NCBI GenBank assembly: GCA_013398295.1
Contig: VZSF01008872.1
Coordinates: 124,001-188,000 of the forward strand
From: Chionis minor
Taxonomy: Eukaryota > Chordata > Aves > Charadriiformes > Chionididae
Reading direction: 5' to 3'
DNA length: 64,000 nucleotides
Both the position numbers and the translations under genes were made by a program. The notes under the pieces are model-generated. The model was given only the letters and a program-made list of their open reading frames with translations. It had not been told where the DNA came from and searched no databases. This document shows positions 48,514 through 61,032 of the stretch, piece by piece; position 1 is the first letter of the stretch, and each line of letters begins with the position of its first letter.

Positions 48514-51500
48514 AAGTGTATTCAAACACTGTTGAGTTATTTTTAGAAGCAATTAAACTTCCATTCAGACTTGAATGAGTTTATGTGATTTTAAAATCTG
48601 AAAAATGTCTCTTTTAGAAATAGAGACTATCTAAAGATGCTCTTTAGTATGTGAAATAAATTGTGAAATCATCTGACAGTGAGACAGCTTGATTTTTTCA
48701 TCATTTGTCTTATTATAAAAATAATGATTTTTATATATGTGGGCTATAATCACTTATGTCTAAGAAACAGTCTTCACAAAGTTTGATGGTTTTATTATAT
48801 TGGAAATAAAACCAGCCACTCGGTGATTCAGAAGTATATTATCTTTTATTACGCAGCAGTTTCAGTATTGTCCATAAAACAAGGTAACCATTGAGGCGGT
48901 GTTTTGCTACTCCAAGTCTGACCTGTAGTTTTCTTTCCTCGCTGATAATCATTGTATGTACATTACAAACTTAACAGAACTGTGTTTCTTGCTGGATTAT
49001 GTGGATATATACGAACAGGAGAAAGTGCATATAGTGCAGGATGGCCTTGTGATGGCTACTGAATGTCTCCAATAGAATCTTGACTTTACTCAGACTCCAA
49101 GTTAATGAAGCTAAACCTGTAGTAATTGCTTTCATAACATGATTAATGGTGGCATATTTGAGCAACTGGGCTGTGACCCAGTAAAACACTTAAGCATGCG
49201 CTTATCTTTAAACATGTGAGTCGTTTTGAGGAAATCAATAGTAGTTCCACTGCTAGGCCCCATTTTTGCCTTGAAGCACTTTGCTGTATTTGGCTTTTGA
49301 TAAATAAAGAAGCTAAATCCTTGAAAATGCTCTAGTCTTAATTACAAAATATGTTTTAGTCATGCACTTGACAAGTTTTAATTAAAGTAGTTTTATATAA
49401 CTTATATGACACTTGATTTATGTACCCAATATACATTTATGTTCTTAGAATTTATCAAAATGACTTTTCAGTATATAAACTTTATTGTATTTATGCTCTG
49501 TAAAAGCAATGAAGTCATACTATTATCCCATAATAACACGTAGCGAAGTATTCAGGGGTTTTGGTGAAATACTACACATATGGAAAATAGATTAATGTTT
49601 TCTACATATGTAATGGAAGTCTAGGTATTTAGCTGGGGCTAATATAACACAGAATTAGTTCATCATTCTGCTGCAGATGTAACTGAATGCTAAATCAGTA
49701 TTGGAGATGCAATAGGAGTCATTACAGGGAAACTGAGTTAGTACTAAGCTCTGCTGAACCAGAAAGTTCTGTTTGATATCTTGTTTTGTGCCACCTTGAA
49801 AAAAATATGTGTTCCTTTTCTGCAAGAAGTGTTTTTTCTGAAACCTGAGTATCTGGTTGGCGGACATTCCAATAAAAAACCCAAACACAAAGAAGTTGCT
49901 GTTTTAGGCTGTGAAATATTTTATTAACTTGAATTTGAGGGATTATTTTGCATTTATTTGACTACTGAAAGAAACTTTTTGAACAGCTGAGATTGTAGGC
50001 ACAGGCTGCTGTTGTTCCATTACCATGGAATATATTGGGATCAGATAGTTCTTTGGAAATGCAGATATCTAGATCAGCAGTAAGAGTTATTCAAGTAGAA
50101 TAAATTTCAGTGTGCTTAGATTTTTGGGTCAGAATTTCAGCTGTGATATTTACTTTGTCATAATGGACCATGTCAAATTATTCAGTTTCGTTCAAAAAAG
50201 CAATGGCTATATATATTTAAATTCTCTTTTACAGTGTAAAACAGTTTTATGTTGCATGTGTGCTATTTTCTACTATTATTAAGGGATAATAATAATCAAT
50301 AACTAGGAAGGTTTCAGACATAGCAATAAATGAAAAAATTTGGAAGAATTATGAATTCATCTATCATGCTGAGGTGCAGTTAAAAGTCAGGCAGAGGTAG
50401 AAGTGTCCTACTGCACTGACAGCAGAGGTGGTCTGCCTCATATGGCACTTACAAGACAATACTACTCTTGCAGAATATGTAATTATTAACTTTCCTAGTA
50501 AGATGTTGTATGCGTTTTCCAAGCAGCGATGTTGGCCATATTAGTTGTACAGAACTGCAACACTTGCTTCTCCCCGTCCTTCTGGGGTCCTGTGTAAGTA
50601 CAGAGATAGAGCAGCTTGGAAAAGCATAATGGGCTGCCTCAAAACCATGCTAAAAATCAGGCTGGGAATAGCATTTAGATTTCCAGAGCTCCCAATCATA
50701 ATCTTCCTATGAGCCACCCAGCGCAAAAGGGAACAGACCTGGCATGTTTGGGGATCATCACTGCTACAACCATTCTTCCTACACCAGAAAACTACGTTTA
50801 AATCTGGCAACCTTATGTTAGCCTTATTGCATATTAAATAAACCAATGTTCTCTGACTGGCTGTCCTTAACTTTCTGTTACTCTGATTGTCTGCAAAATA
50901 CCATGGAAAATATCTTTGTCTATCCATGCACTTTGGTACTTGACCTTGTTGCCTCTGCCTTTCTGTATCACATTTATGCTAACTTGAGCAGCCTTTGGTG
51001 TAGTGTACTCCGTTACTCATTGTCATTAGATCTTCAATGACCTTATTGGATATTCTGCTCCCAAACCTGGGTTTATTCATTTAAAATAGCAACGACAAAA
51101 ACCAACAATAAATTAGAGATTAAAATTAACATAGTTATCTAGTATTTTTAACCTATAACACATGCATAAAGAAAAAAGTATTAGTTCTTCTTGTTTTCCC
51201 CTTGTAAGTGATGTGACATTTGTAGTCCATATATTGTCTATAAAGTAGATTGTATGCTTTATGGCTTGTCCTCAGACTTGCAACAGGTTTTTAATTTGTA
51301 TACAGAGAAGGACAAAAATTCCAGACCTGGATAAGTTTTAAACAAAGGCTGAAAGATAGGAACTCAGTGAGGAGAGATGGAAGAAATTTACTGATGGGTA
51401 AATCTTTAATTAATTTTTGAAATGGATGAGGAGCTGACAGACCTGTCTAAGTATTCAGCTGATGTGCTTGTACTTCTTTGTACATGGAGGATGTAAACCA

Positions 51501-54500
51501 TAGCCTTCAGCAGATGCTGAATGGCATTGAGTTGGGATTTCAAAACCCCTAGATGAAAGAATTGCAAAAAAAATAAAGATAAAATGAGCATGGGAGATAC
51601 TCATCAAAAGGAACAAGAGTACAAAATAAACAAGTATTATTTGTCATTTGAACAAGAATATTCATGTGGTGGTTTAAGATCTGTATAATCAAATACAATT
51701 ATTTAAATCAACCAATTTCAGTTGAAAAATAAAATCTGAATGGTTCCTCAAGTGTATTTATAGATCACATTGATCACACATGCTTGCAATTTCATAATGA
51801 GGATTTTTGATTTAATATGCAGCTTTAATTCCAGTCATGATTCTAAATAGGATCAGATAAATTTGCTTTAGCTCTAATACATCTTGTCTGGGATTTTAGT
51901 AAAAGCAGTATAATGCAAACACAGTTTGCATTATCTCTCTCGTATCTCTTGCAATATCTCTTTCGTATTTGGACCATTTACTTTACCTGTGATTTCAACA
52001 CAGTTATGTTTTCTGCCATATAGTTACAATTATGCAGAAAGTTTTTGCCACTGTTATGCTAAAGAGCTGCTTGCCTGTTGCACACGGATTTGGTTACGGC
52101 TAGTGGCAATCCAAGTTATCTGGTACTTCTACAGCCTGTCATTTACTCCAACCATCCCTCACATATGATGATTTCGTCTGAGAAATTATCTTCTGGATTC
52201 AACGACATTACATAACTGCAAAAATATATGAGTATTTGATATCATTATTTGATCAGATAAAATCAATACGGACACCTACTTTTCATCCATTGCTAAATGG
52301 TTATGAACTAAAACCCCATAATAGATGAGTATTTTATGTATTGCAAAAGATGCAGAGAGCCATTTCTTACACGCCAGAGGCATTGTGCCAGTACCCAGCA
52401 GTGCTGTGGGAGATCAGAAATGGAGTGTGATCACGTGTGCCAGACCAGGACAGAGGAGCTAGAAAAGTTGGCTTTCCTCCCCAACAAACCTTGGATTTCC
52501 TGGAGTGGATCACAGACACTCGCAACTTGCTTTGACTGGAATTCAGAAAGTATTATCTGGGGAAAGAGATGGAGATAGTAAGCACTGTTCTGTTCTCAGC
52601 AGCGCTTGCTTGGGATGAGAATTTGCTATTCAGGTTCAAGTTGAGGTTAAGTTACAAACCCCTTATCTGATGGGTGAGGACACAGAGACGGAAGACTGTT
52701 AAGTTAAAAGCGGGGCTGGCTTTGTGTTATTTTTGCTTTTCAGTCACATTCAGTTTAGCTAGGGTTGAGGATGTTTTGATTGGAACTGAAACTGTATGTT
52801 GTGCACTAGACATTCCCTTTTGCTGAGGGTCACTGTGGCATTGAGTTTACATTTTAGAATTATGATATATGTGTTCTTATGCTCATTTCAGCTCAACATA
52901 CTGGACTTTAGACTCCTTACTCTATTCCATATTTAGCTGCATTTTGATCTGCTGATTGGTTTCTGGAAATTTAAAGAGGAAAGGTGCAGGAAGGAATAAA
53001 GCCCATTTCTTGTCAGTTATTGGTATGTCTACATGCCTTTTTCCTTTTAGAGACATTCAAATCACCTTAGAAATTTCCTTCCAGAATCGGATTGAAAGCA
53101 TTTCAAAATACATATGTTGAAACTGTATGCATTAATATTAACGCTGCAGATGAAAGGAGTTTTAAGTGGTTATAGTTGATGTAAGTAGACAAAGAATTTT
53201 ATATGGAGATGGTGCATAATGAAGAGCTGACTAAAAATTGAAGTTATAATATTGTGGCTTTAACAACAAGAGGACCCAGCTGTTTCTTAGCAAAATCTGC
53301 CTACCACACAGAGAAAGAGTTTAGCTTATACGTTGAGGAAAAGAGATAATAGACTTTTCCCAATCAGTTCTGGGTCACAGGGCCACAGGTTCAGATTTGA
53401 TGTAGTTACGTAATAGTAGAATAAGGTGATTTAAACTTCTGTGCTTGAACAGAATTACTTGTAAGGGAAGCACCTATTGTTGAGATAGTTTTAAAGTTTA
53501 GATACCAACTAGCCTACACCTCAAAAATTTTCGTAAGGCTAGATTGCTTCTACAATGTAAAGAGAGATACACTACTTAGGAATTTGGTGGTATACCTTTA
53601 GAGTATACCATTGGTATACAAAGCTTGTGTTTATCATATTAAATATGCAGATGTGTGGCTGTCTCCATTAATGTTATAATAGTCAGATTAAACCATTTGG
53701 TCTAGATATTTGACAGTACGATTTGAGAACAAGTCTTGCATTAATATGCTCCTCAGGAGTATTAAAAAGAAGAAAAGCAGTTTCTCCTTAGATTTTTGAA
53801 GACCGGAACCTCTGACTGTGATTAAAAAAAGAAAAGTTGATAGTGTCTTTGTAATAATAAGATGTAAATCTTCCCTCGTTACTATTGACTGAATACTTTC
53901 TGCCTCCAATGCATGTTAAGTTTTTTAGAAATCAGTGAGGTTTGAACACTGATGATAAATTTCTTGCCCTGGTTCTGTGCAGCATGATTTTTATGTTGCA
54001 TTTTTATAAAAACGCAAAGGCTGAAAAGTGTCAGTTCTGGCGTCCTTCTGCTCTCCAGCTTTCTTCAGAAAGTTATTCAGCCCGTGTAGTTCACAAGCTG
54101 TCCCAGGCATTCCCCTGTTCAATACAAATGCCTGTGCCTGAGGTTTTCCAGTCTGTGGCCTGAGAACTCTGTCAATACATTTTGCTAAGAGTTTTGAACC
54201 ATGGCAACCTTCTAAGAACACCGTAGGAAAGGAATTTATGACACAGAAGACTTAATTGAGACATCCGTCATCTTTTAGAGTCCTATTTGTTGCTTTTTAC
54301 TGCAGCCCATACCATTTTACACTTGGGCATGCAGCAGATGCCAGATTTTTAATATATATTTTATATGATGTAATGTACCCCAACTTTCACATCTCTGCAG
54401 AGTTTGACCCTCAGGCATCTTAAAGGATTGAGACTCATGGATGGAATATATTGCACATGTGGGAAATATTACTTTTTATTAGAGGCAAATAGCCATAATT

Positions 54501-55452
54501 ACTGTTTTAGGTGTCTTGTTAATTCTACTTTAAAACTCAGAGTGATAAATATGGCAATTTCTAGATGTTTAAAATCTAAATGAAAGTGTTTAAATACACA
54601 ATTTATAAGAATTTTAAAAAAATCAGTACAAAAGCTAAGGGACAAAGTAAAAGTAAAACTTTTCAGGAAAAAATGCATGCAGATAAACAGAGCAATTACA
54701 TGGTAATTTTTATCTAGAGCCTTTTGAAAAACTTGCAGCTTTTACCTCATTTTTACAGATTTCCTGTCCTTGCTATTTTCTTGTTAAGTATTTTGGTACC
54801 TCAAACAATTTGCGCACTTGCTTCCCTTGCTACTGTCTTACTAAAAATGTTGGTCTTGCAACATTTTTCCATTATTCATAGACAACACCAAATATTAAAT
54901 ATTATAATTTATTTTAGCCTTTGACTGTCTTCTTAAGGGTTGGAGTTTTGAAGTTTTAATTTAATCTCAAGATGAATATGAATTGTATCAGGCCTCTTGG
55001 ATAAAACCTCTTCTGATGGCTACTTTATTTTTCCACCTTCAATACTTAGGAGTTTAAGATAGGGAGAAACAATAAAGTACTTCTATTCTGTTGTGTAAAG
55101 ATTTTATACCAAATGTTTAATGGGTTGCTATTGATATTACTAATTGCTAGAGCAACAAAAAGTTTTATCAGTTCCTCTTTTTCTCGTTTTCTGTCCTGTA
55201 TTTCTATGAAGACACTAATTAGGAAAGCTTAGGATCACTAAGATGCTCTCTGCAGTTTCCTTTCCACTGCATTTTGACATAAATCCCATGTATAGTCCCA
55301 TATGACTTTGGTGCTTATGTTTTCCACTGTATCAGACTTCTAGAATGCCTGCCATGTTGTAATCAGTGACGTATTTGTTATAGCTCCAGACTTAGGGAAC
55401 TTTATATAACAACTTGTATATAAGTTCTCCAAACCCCTGGAGAGATTTAACA

Positions 55453-55480
55453 CTTTTATGGGATCCAAATCCCATAAAAG
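55453..55480. repeat. Perfect 12-bp-arm hairpin with 4-base loop
   Basis: CTTTTATGGGAT (55453-55464) and ATCCCATAAAAG (55469-55480) are exact inverted copies around CCAA. No T run or gene follows, so it is not a terminator. It could form a cruciform. Confidence 0.8.
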
Positions 55481-56273
55481 AGAGGGGAAATGTAACTGTG
55501 GAACTGTTAATCTTTCTATCCAGGAAAAAGGTGAAGTCTGCAGTATTTCTTTATGTTATCTTTGTTGCCCAACATAGTGTGATTTAATAACTGTTTTTCT
55601 CTCAGTAGGTCTTGTTTTAGGAAAAAAAAAGTAGTTCAGTGGCCTCTATTTTCTCTTGACCTGATATATAGAATTATGTTTGGCAATTTTGCCTTGTTCT
55701 TTTCTGTACCACCCTTCCTAGAGAGTTCTGTAAATCCCTAAACTAGCAGATCCTTCTTCTTTAGCTGAGCTGCAGCTACATTGGTGTTTTTCACTCTTTC
55801 TGACATCCTAAAGGTCTAAAGGACCTTTATGGGGCACGGGAAGGCAGAAATAGTCATCGCTTTGTAAGTGAAAGTCATAAGAGTATCTGTAACACACTTC
55901 AAATCTATAGTCTGAGATACCAATTAGTAATTGGGCTCCACTGCATTTGATCAAATACTGTCAGATAAAAACTGCAAACACACAATTTCATAAATTTGCT
56001 TTCTGTAACTTCTACTATTATTTGGTCGTTTTAGTAGCCAAAGTTTGTTGACTGTGATGTGTTGCTGTTAGCACAGCAGCTTATGTTGATTTCACCTTAA
56101 TTCCTGTTGGTGTAGAGAGTAGATTCTGAATTAAGCATTTATTTGAAGTTTTGTAGTTTAACATATGTTAAACTTGATTGTTATCTGATTTAACAAAAGA
56201 AAGCTCAGAAATTTTATGCTTCAAAAGCCGAAAAATGCACAAAGGAAAACAAAAAATAAAATAATAAAATGAT

Positions 56274-56329
56274 TTATTATTTCTAAAGCAATTAATAGAA
56301 GCTTATTATTTCTAAAGCAATTAATAGAA
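56274..56329 (+). repeat. Tandem duplication of a 27-bp unit
   Basis: TTATTATTTCTAAAGCAATT followed by AATAGAA occurs at 56274-56300 and again at 56303-56329, separated by GC, with no mismatch. The identity points to a recent duplication. Confidence 0.85.
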
Positions 56330-57162
56330 TAATACTTAAATTTATGGAAATATAATTTGCTACTTTGTCATTATTTTAGCAATTGAACAGAGACCCTTTC
56401 CTACCCTTAAGGAACAAAATATTACATTAAAATAGAAATTCTGTATATTAGACACTATGATTTACAGATTTATGTCAAAATATAAATTATATGCACTCTG
56501 AATTTCTCATTTCTTGACTTTAAACACAAAGTTTTCCTTTTAGTAGTTTAAGTATTTAAAAGACTGCTTAGTCAGTGTAAGAATATTTACTGCAAGTGAG
56601 TTTTATATTAATAAATTTAACTTTTAAAATTAAATCATTACTTGTATATTGAATAAAAATATCTATTAATAAGAGCTATTTTAGGAGATTTCCAAAGATT
56701 GCCTTCTGGAAAGAAATGGTTTATATATTTTGAAGATTTTAGAGTTCTTATTACTGCATCTGCTTGCTTTTTCTGAAAAGAATGATGCAAAACTGTTATT
56801 CTCAAAATTTTGGGGCCGATTTTCTGGAAAATAATCAGCATATTTCATTTCTTGTATTTCAAAATAAACCTTCATCCTTTCTCAGGAAGAATTCCTGCTT
56901 TTTAACTCTGATTATATACCCTATCTATGTATTGTAGTGATAATTTTCAGTCATCAGCCCTCATCAAGTTATATTTTGTAGACTTCGGAGTGAATTTTTC
57001 CGGAACAGCTTGCTGACTGACAGAAGAGAGAATCCTTGGGAAAGTTGTTAGGTCTATAATTTTCCATAGAACAGGCCTGTAAGTTAACCGATACTCTGAA
57101 TTTCAACCTTTTTCTTTATTGGTAGTTATCAAGATTTTTTCTTTTTTTTTTTTTAATTTCAG

Positions 57163-57348
57163 GGGATTTGAGGGGGGTTGGCTCAATCATAGTCACAACA
57201 TTTTGTGCAAACATTAGACAAGTAACAAAAATGCTACTAATGTCTCCAGATATTGGTCGAGATGTTTATTCTGCATTTGAAAACCAGACCTTGTTTCAGC
57301 ACTCCTGTCTTCCATTTGCTTTGGAAATAAACCAAGCCAAATTGAGAA
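57163..57348 (+). CDS. Candidate cassette exon, unknown gene
   Basis: A strong acceptor (a long T-rich tract and TTTCAG ending at 57162) and a good donor (AGAA|GTGAGT after 57348) bracket 186 bases, a multiple of three. One frame is open throughout, entering and leaving in phase 1: DLRGVGSIIVTTFCANIR, then MSPDIGRDVYSAFENQTLF and onward. The frame stays open past the donor to a stop at 57500. I recognise no domain, and there is no PG repeat. Its phase does not follow directly from the exons at 3053 or 37543, so it would need another exon between, or belong to a different or non-coding transcript. Confidence 0.2.
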
Positions 57349-60300
57349 GTGAGTTCCCTGGCCTCAAGTGCCAATGTCTGAGAAGAGACCACATGCAGCA
57401 TCTTGCTTATGCAGATTCAGAGGGACTTAACATATTTTTCTGTTTAATTCCCAGAAGATTATTTCTGGTTGTCTGGTTTATTAAAGCCTTTTACCATTGA
57501 GAGAGCAGCAAGGTAATGCAGATTGTGTGAATTCAGGTGTAGAGTGTTTTCAATAGCCTACAAATCATAAAATGTAATTTTCTCTTTTAGTTCCTAGTTC
57601 ATAATACTAAATGGTTTAGAAAATTGTATTAGGTAATTTTCTCTAGTGCATTTGATGTAAATTACACTAATGTGGTGAAGTGCTTTTGTTTAACATATTC
57701 TTCGTAAGTTAGATAAATGAAGGTTTCTGAAGGATGGAATTAGATGAAGCTCATTGTGATGAACAAGATCACATTAAATATGGTTAATTCTTTGTACTAG
57801 TGGTGCCAAGCCAAGTAACTTCACCATTCCTTGTAAGACTGGTTTTGCTTGTCTATGCATTGAGAGAAATGTGTTCAGCCATGCAAGCATCTTCTGACGT
57901 GTTTTTTCCTTGAACGTCACAAAATTGTTGTCATTAGCCAGTGATGGTTTTACCATGAGCGTAATGACGGTCTTGGACATTTTTTAGTTTTGAAAAATAA
58001 GAGGAGACCAGGGAGGGAGACCATAAAGGAAAACATATATGGGCTTTCTGACTTCTGCGTTAATAATCACCGGCCACAAACACTAGACTTGTCATGTGGT
58101 CTGGGACACAGATCATGTCCAACTTTTGCCCGCTTTCAGTAAGGAAGAAGGAGCACTTCTCCATTTGCTGGTCTTCTTGAATGGTAAATGGTAGTGGAAT
58201 CACAATTCATTTGTGGCCTAAATTGGGTGCAGGCATTACCATTCTTACGTTCACAACATCTGAAGGCATAGAAGGGGAAGAAAAAGTGGCTTTGAGTTAA
58301 TTTAATATCCTCTCTGATTCCTTAAATGCTTTGAGTGGATTCAGTAGATGTTAAGTACACTGCGAACATACATAGAAACTGTTAATGGTAATGAGTTTCC
58401 TTTAATAATGAATTTAAAATTTGGGATTCCTACTGTTACCAAAGCAGTGCTTCATTTACAAAAAATTCTGTTATTCTTTTTGTGTGATCCTTACAATAAA
58501 GGATTTCTGGAATTTAATGGGACTATAGAAGTATTAGAACAAGGCAGATCACATAATTTACTGCACTTCAGAACCGTTTGAAGTCCAGCACTACTTGTTA
58601 ATTGGTAACTGCAACCAGAGTAACAAACAGTAAGTTTCTGAATTTTTTTATCTTTAAGTAAGTGTAACCTCCAGATAGGAGAGGAAAAAAACCCCACCTG
58701 ACATAAAGTAAAGCAGTTTTCTAGGGCTGGACTTGAAAACTGTAATACAAAAAGTCTTTTCTAGCAGAATACAAAAAGTCTTTTCCAGCAGACAGTAGCA
58801 TGTGCATGGTGGTGTTTCACTCTAACTTCAAACATAGACTTTTTGCAAACTTTTCTTACTGTGGATCTTATATTTTTCATATACTTTTACCCAGTAGGCC
58901 TATGAGACCAACTGGATACTACTTGTTGTAGAAACTTAATTTCTTTGCTTTTGAGAACGAGAGAAGGTGCTGCACATGCATTTTCTAGTGAGGGAAGGAT
59001 CTGTTTGAAAAACGGGTCCATTTTCCTTCCTGAATTCCTGGTATATCAACAAAGAACACATTCAGTCCACCTCATAATGTCATATCAAAATTCATCCGTC
59101 CATGAATTAAGGATGCTCCCTTCCCATGCGGCAGGGCGGTACCCCCAGCTGGGAGGCATCATTCACCAGACACAATTTATAATAGGCCTGAACAGGCCCA
59201 TGGCCTCCTTTTATGAGCTAGTTGTGTGACTGAATGGCCACAATGACATAATGCTGGATCAACTGAGTGACAATCGTCATAGAGGAGATACCGTTAGAGT
59301 GGTTAGGGTAAATATCTGAAGAAGGATGACCAAGAGTTAGTGCATGGCATAGTTTTTAGACTTGTCATTCAAATAACCAGATTTCTTCCTGTCTGGTGCT
59401 TGGCCACTGAAGCCAAAGTAGCCACTTGTATTCAATTAATTGTTAAATAAAATTGAACACATTAATTTAATGACATGAACACTTAATTCAATGAGTACTT
59501 GACATGAAACATTTTTTCTGTCCTTTTGCCTTAATATAAAAAACCACTTACGTATTCTAATAACTTATGAAAATACTTCTATTGTCCAGAACAATGGCTC
59601 GAAGAAAATGTGTCATACTGATCAAGACACTTCACAGTTTTTTTCTTCTGAAAATGAAAATAGTCTCAGAAAAACTAAATCAGAAGATCATTTTTCAGAA
59701 ATGTGTAGGAGGTGATGCTTATCTTAACAAGAGTTTTGATTTTGGCCTGCTGGCCTTCATATTTTCAATTCCTTTTTATGCTTTAGTGCTAAATCATTCT
59801 TTAAATTACATTTTTAATATGCTGGTGTCAGATGCACACTCATAATGGCTAGTCACAAGTGATACTGTTGTTACTATCAGAAAGAAATATTTTGGTATTA
59901 AATAGACTTTAAAGTAGACCTCATCTGTATTATTTTGCAGACTCTAAGTAAGGGTCTGCAACCAAACCAAGTAACTGGTTAGTCTACAAAGTGAAGAACT
60001 TCCCCTAATCACAGGTAAGTCTCTGAACACACATCAAATCATGGTTAGAAGGTGGCAACTGTGAAAGGTTCATTCCAGCTTTCAGGGCTGGGTCCCCAGG
60101 GATGTGAGGGTTAGGAAGGACAGGGCATGTGCCCTTTGTCATCCCATCCCCTGCACAGATTTGTCGAGTGTCATTGTGTTGAAATGAGCTTCTGATGAAT
60201 CATCATGCTGTTCTGTTGCTCTGTCCCTTTGACCTGATAGACTGGTTTCAGACTTGGAAATAAGTAACTTTTTGTTACTTTGATTTCACTCTAAGTGAAC

Positions 60301-60980
60301 TTTCTATCACTATAATCCTGCAATTTTTCCTTCCACTGGCTCCTGCCACTGGAATCCAGTAACTAAGTCGGATCTTGTGTGTTTGTGGTAATCTTTGCAT
60401 TTAGTCATTTTCTACAAGATGATTTTTATGATGATTCATTAACTGCATGTTAGTTCATGAATTGTTCCCTCTATTTTATAAAGTAGGGTTGTGTGTTCGT
60501 AGAGGACTAGAACAAAAAGACAAGTAGTTGAATTACTGGTATAGAAATAAGAAATATTTGTGAGAAAGCAGAAAGTAACCACAGTCTTCATGAACAAGCA
60601 ATTCATGTGATGCTGCAGTAGCTCTACATCTGTAACTCATTATTATGACAGGGTTTTAAAAAATAGGTTGACAAAATATATTAATATACATCAGTAGATT
60701 CAACCCGAATACCAAGGAATGGTAGGGAATATGCTTCTTCTGCCCAAAATACAAAAAGAAGCACCATATGAAATTTGCAGAAAAGATAATTGTAGAATTG
60801 AATACTTTTTTTCCTTCTTCTTTAAGAGTAGTTCAAGATTGGTCTGCATATGCCCTTTTTAAATACTATTGATGTAAAGTCAGCTCAGAGTTCACGAAGC
60901 ATTTGCTGAAGGCAGCTGATGATTTATGAATGTACTGTTTGCTTCATTAAGCATTTTTTATGCATGCTTCTGAAGAAAGA
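57349..60980. other. Non-coding DNA
   Basis: No recognised gene. It contains the 24-bp tandem duplication at 58744-58791. The small frames at 58348-58581, 58945-59229 and 59567-59845 lack known motifs. Confidence 0.45.
58744..58791 (+). repeat. Tandem duplication of a 24-bp unit
   Basis: AATACAAAAAGTCTTTTCTA followed by GCAG is repeated head to tail (58744-58767 and 58768-58791) with a single T-to-C difference. Confidence 0.85.
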
Positions 60981-61032
60981 ATGCTAGACTAGATGGACCA
61001 ATGATGTGCTGTATTATGGCAATTACATTCTC
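60981..61032 (+). mobile_element. Old CR1-like 3' terminus (degenerate)
   Basis: ATGCTAGACTAGATGGACCA, then ATGATGTGCTGTATTATGGC and AATTACATTCT, has the form of an old CR1 3' end (a 'gatggacc..tggtctg...tatggc.gttct' pattern, from memory). The orientation is opposite to the tails at 8502 and 10541. Nothing upstream can be read as ORF2, although the fragment may begin earlier than 60981. Confidence 0.45.

Larger units (their letters stand above)
44214..57162. other. Long non-coding stretch
   Basis: About 13 kb with no recognised gene or clear transposon. It contains short palindromes (44932-44951, 55453-55480), a TG microsatellite (47821-47835), an 18-base T run (47063-47080), a SINE-like head (47355-47410), a T/G tract (48438-48513) and a 27-bp duplication (56274-56329). 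ORFs such as 50541-50927 (-) and 52336-52578 (+) carry no known motif and lack paired splice sites. Confidence 0.5.

Noticed and set aside
50541..50927. 128-codon minus-strand ORF
   Set aside because: No recognisable domain, no convincing splice sites at its ends, and the length is attainable by chance in 64 kb.
52336..52578. Cys-rich 80-codon ORF (CKRCREPF and later QQCCGRSEMEC)
   Set aside because: It looked zinc-finger-like, but the Cys spacing does not fit a known finger. No splice sites or start context support it.
55453..55480. Rho-independent terminator
   Set aside because: The stem-loop has no following T run and there is no bacterial gene context.
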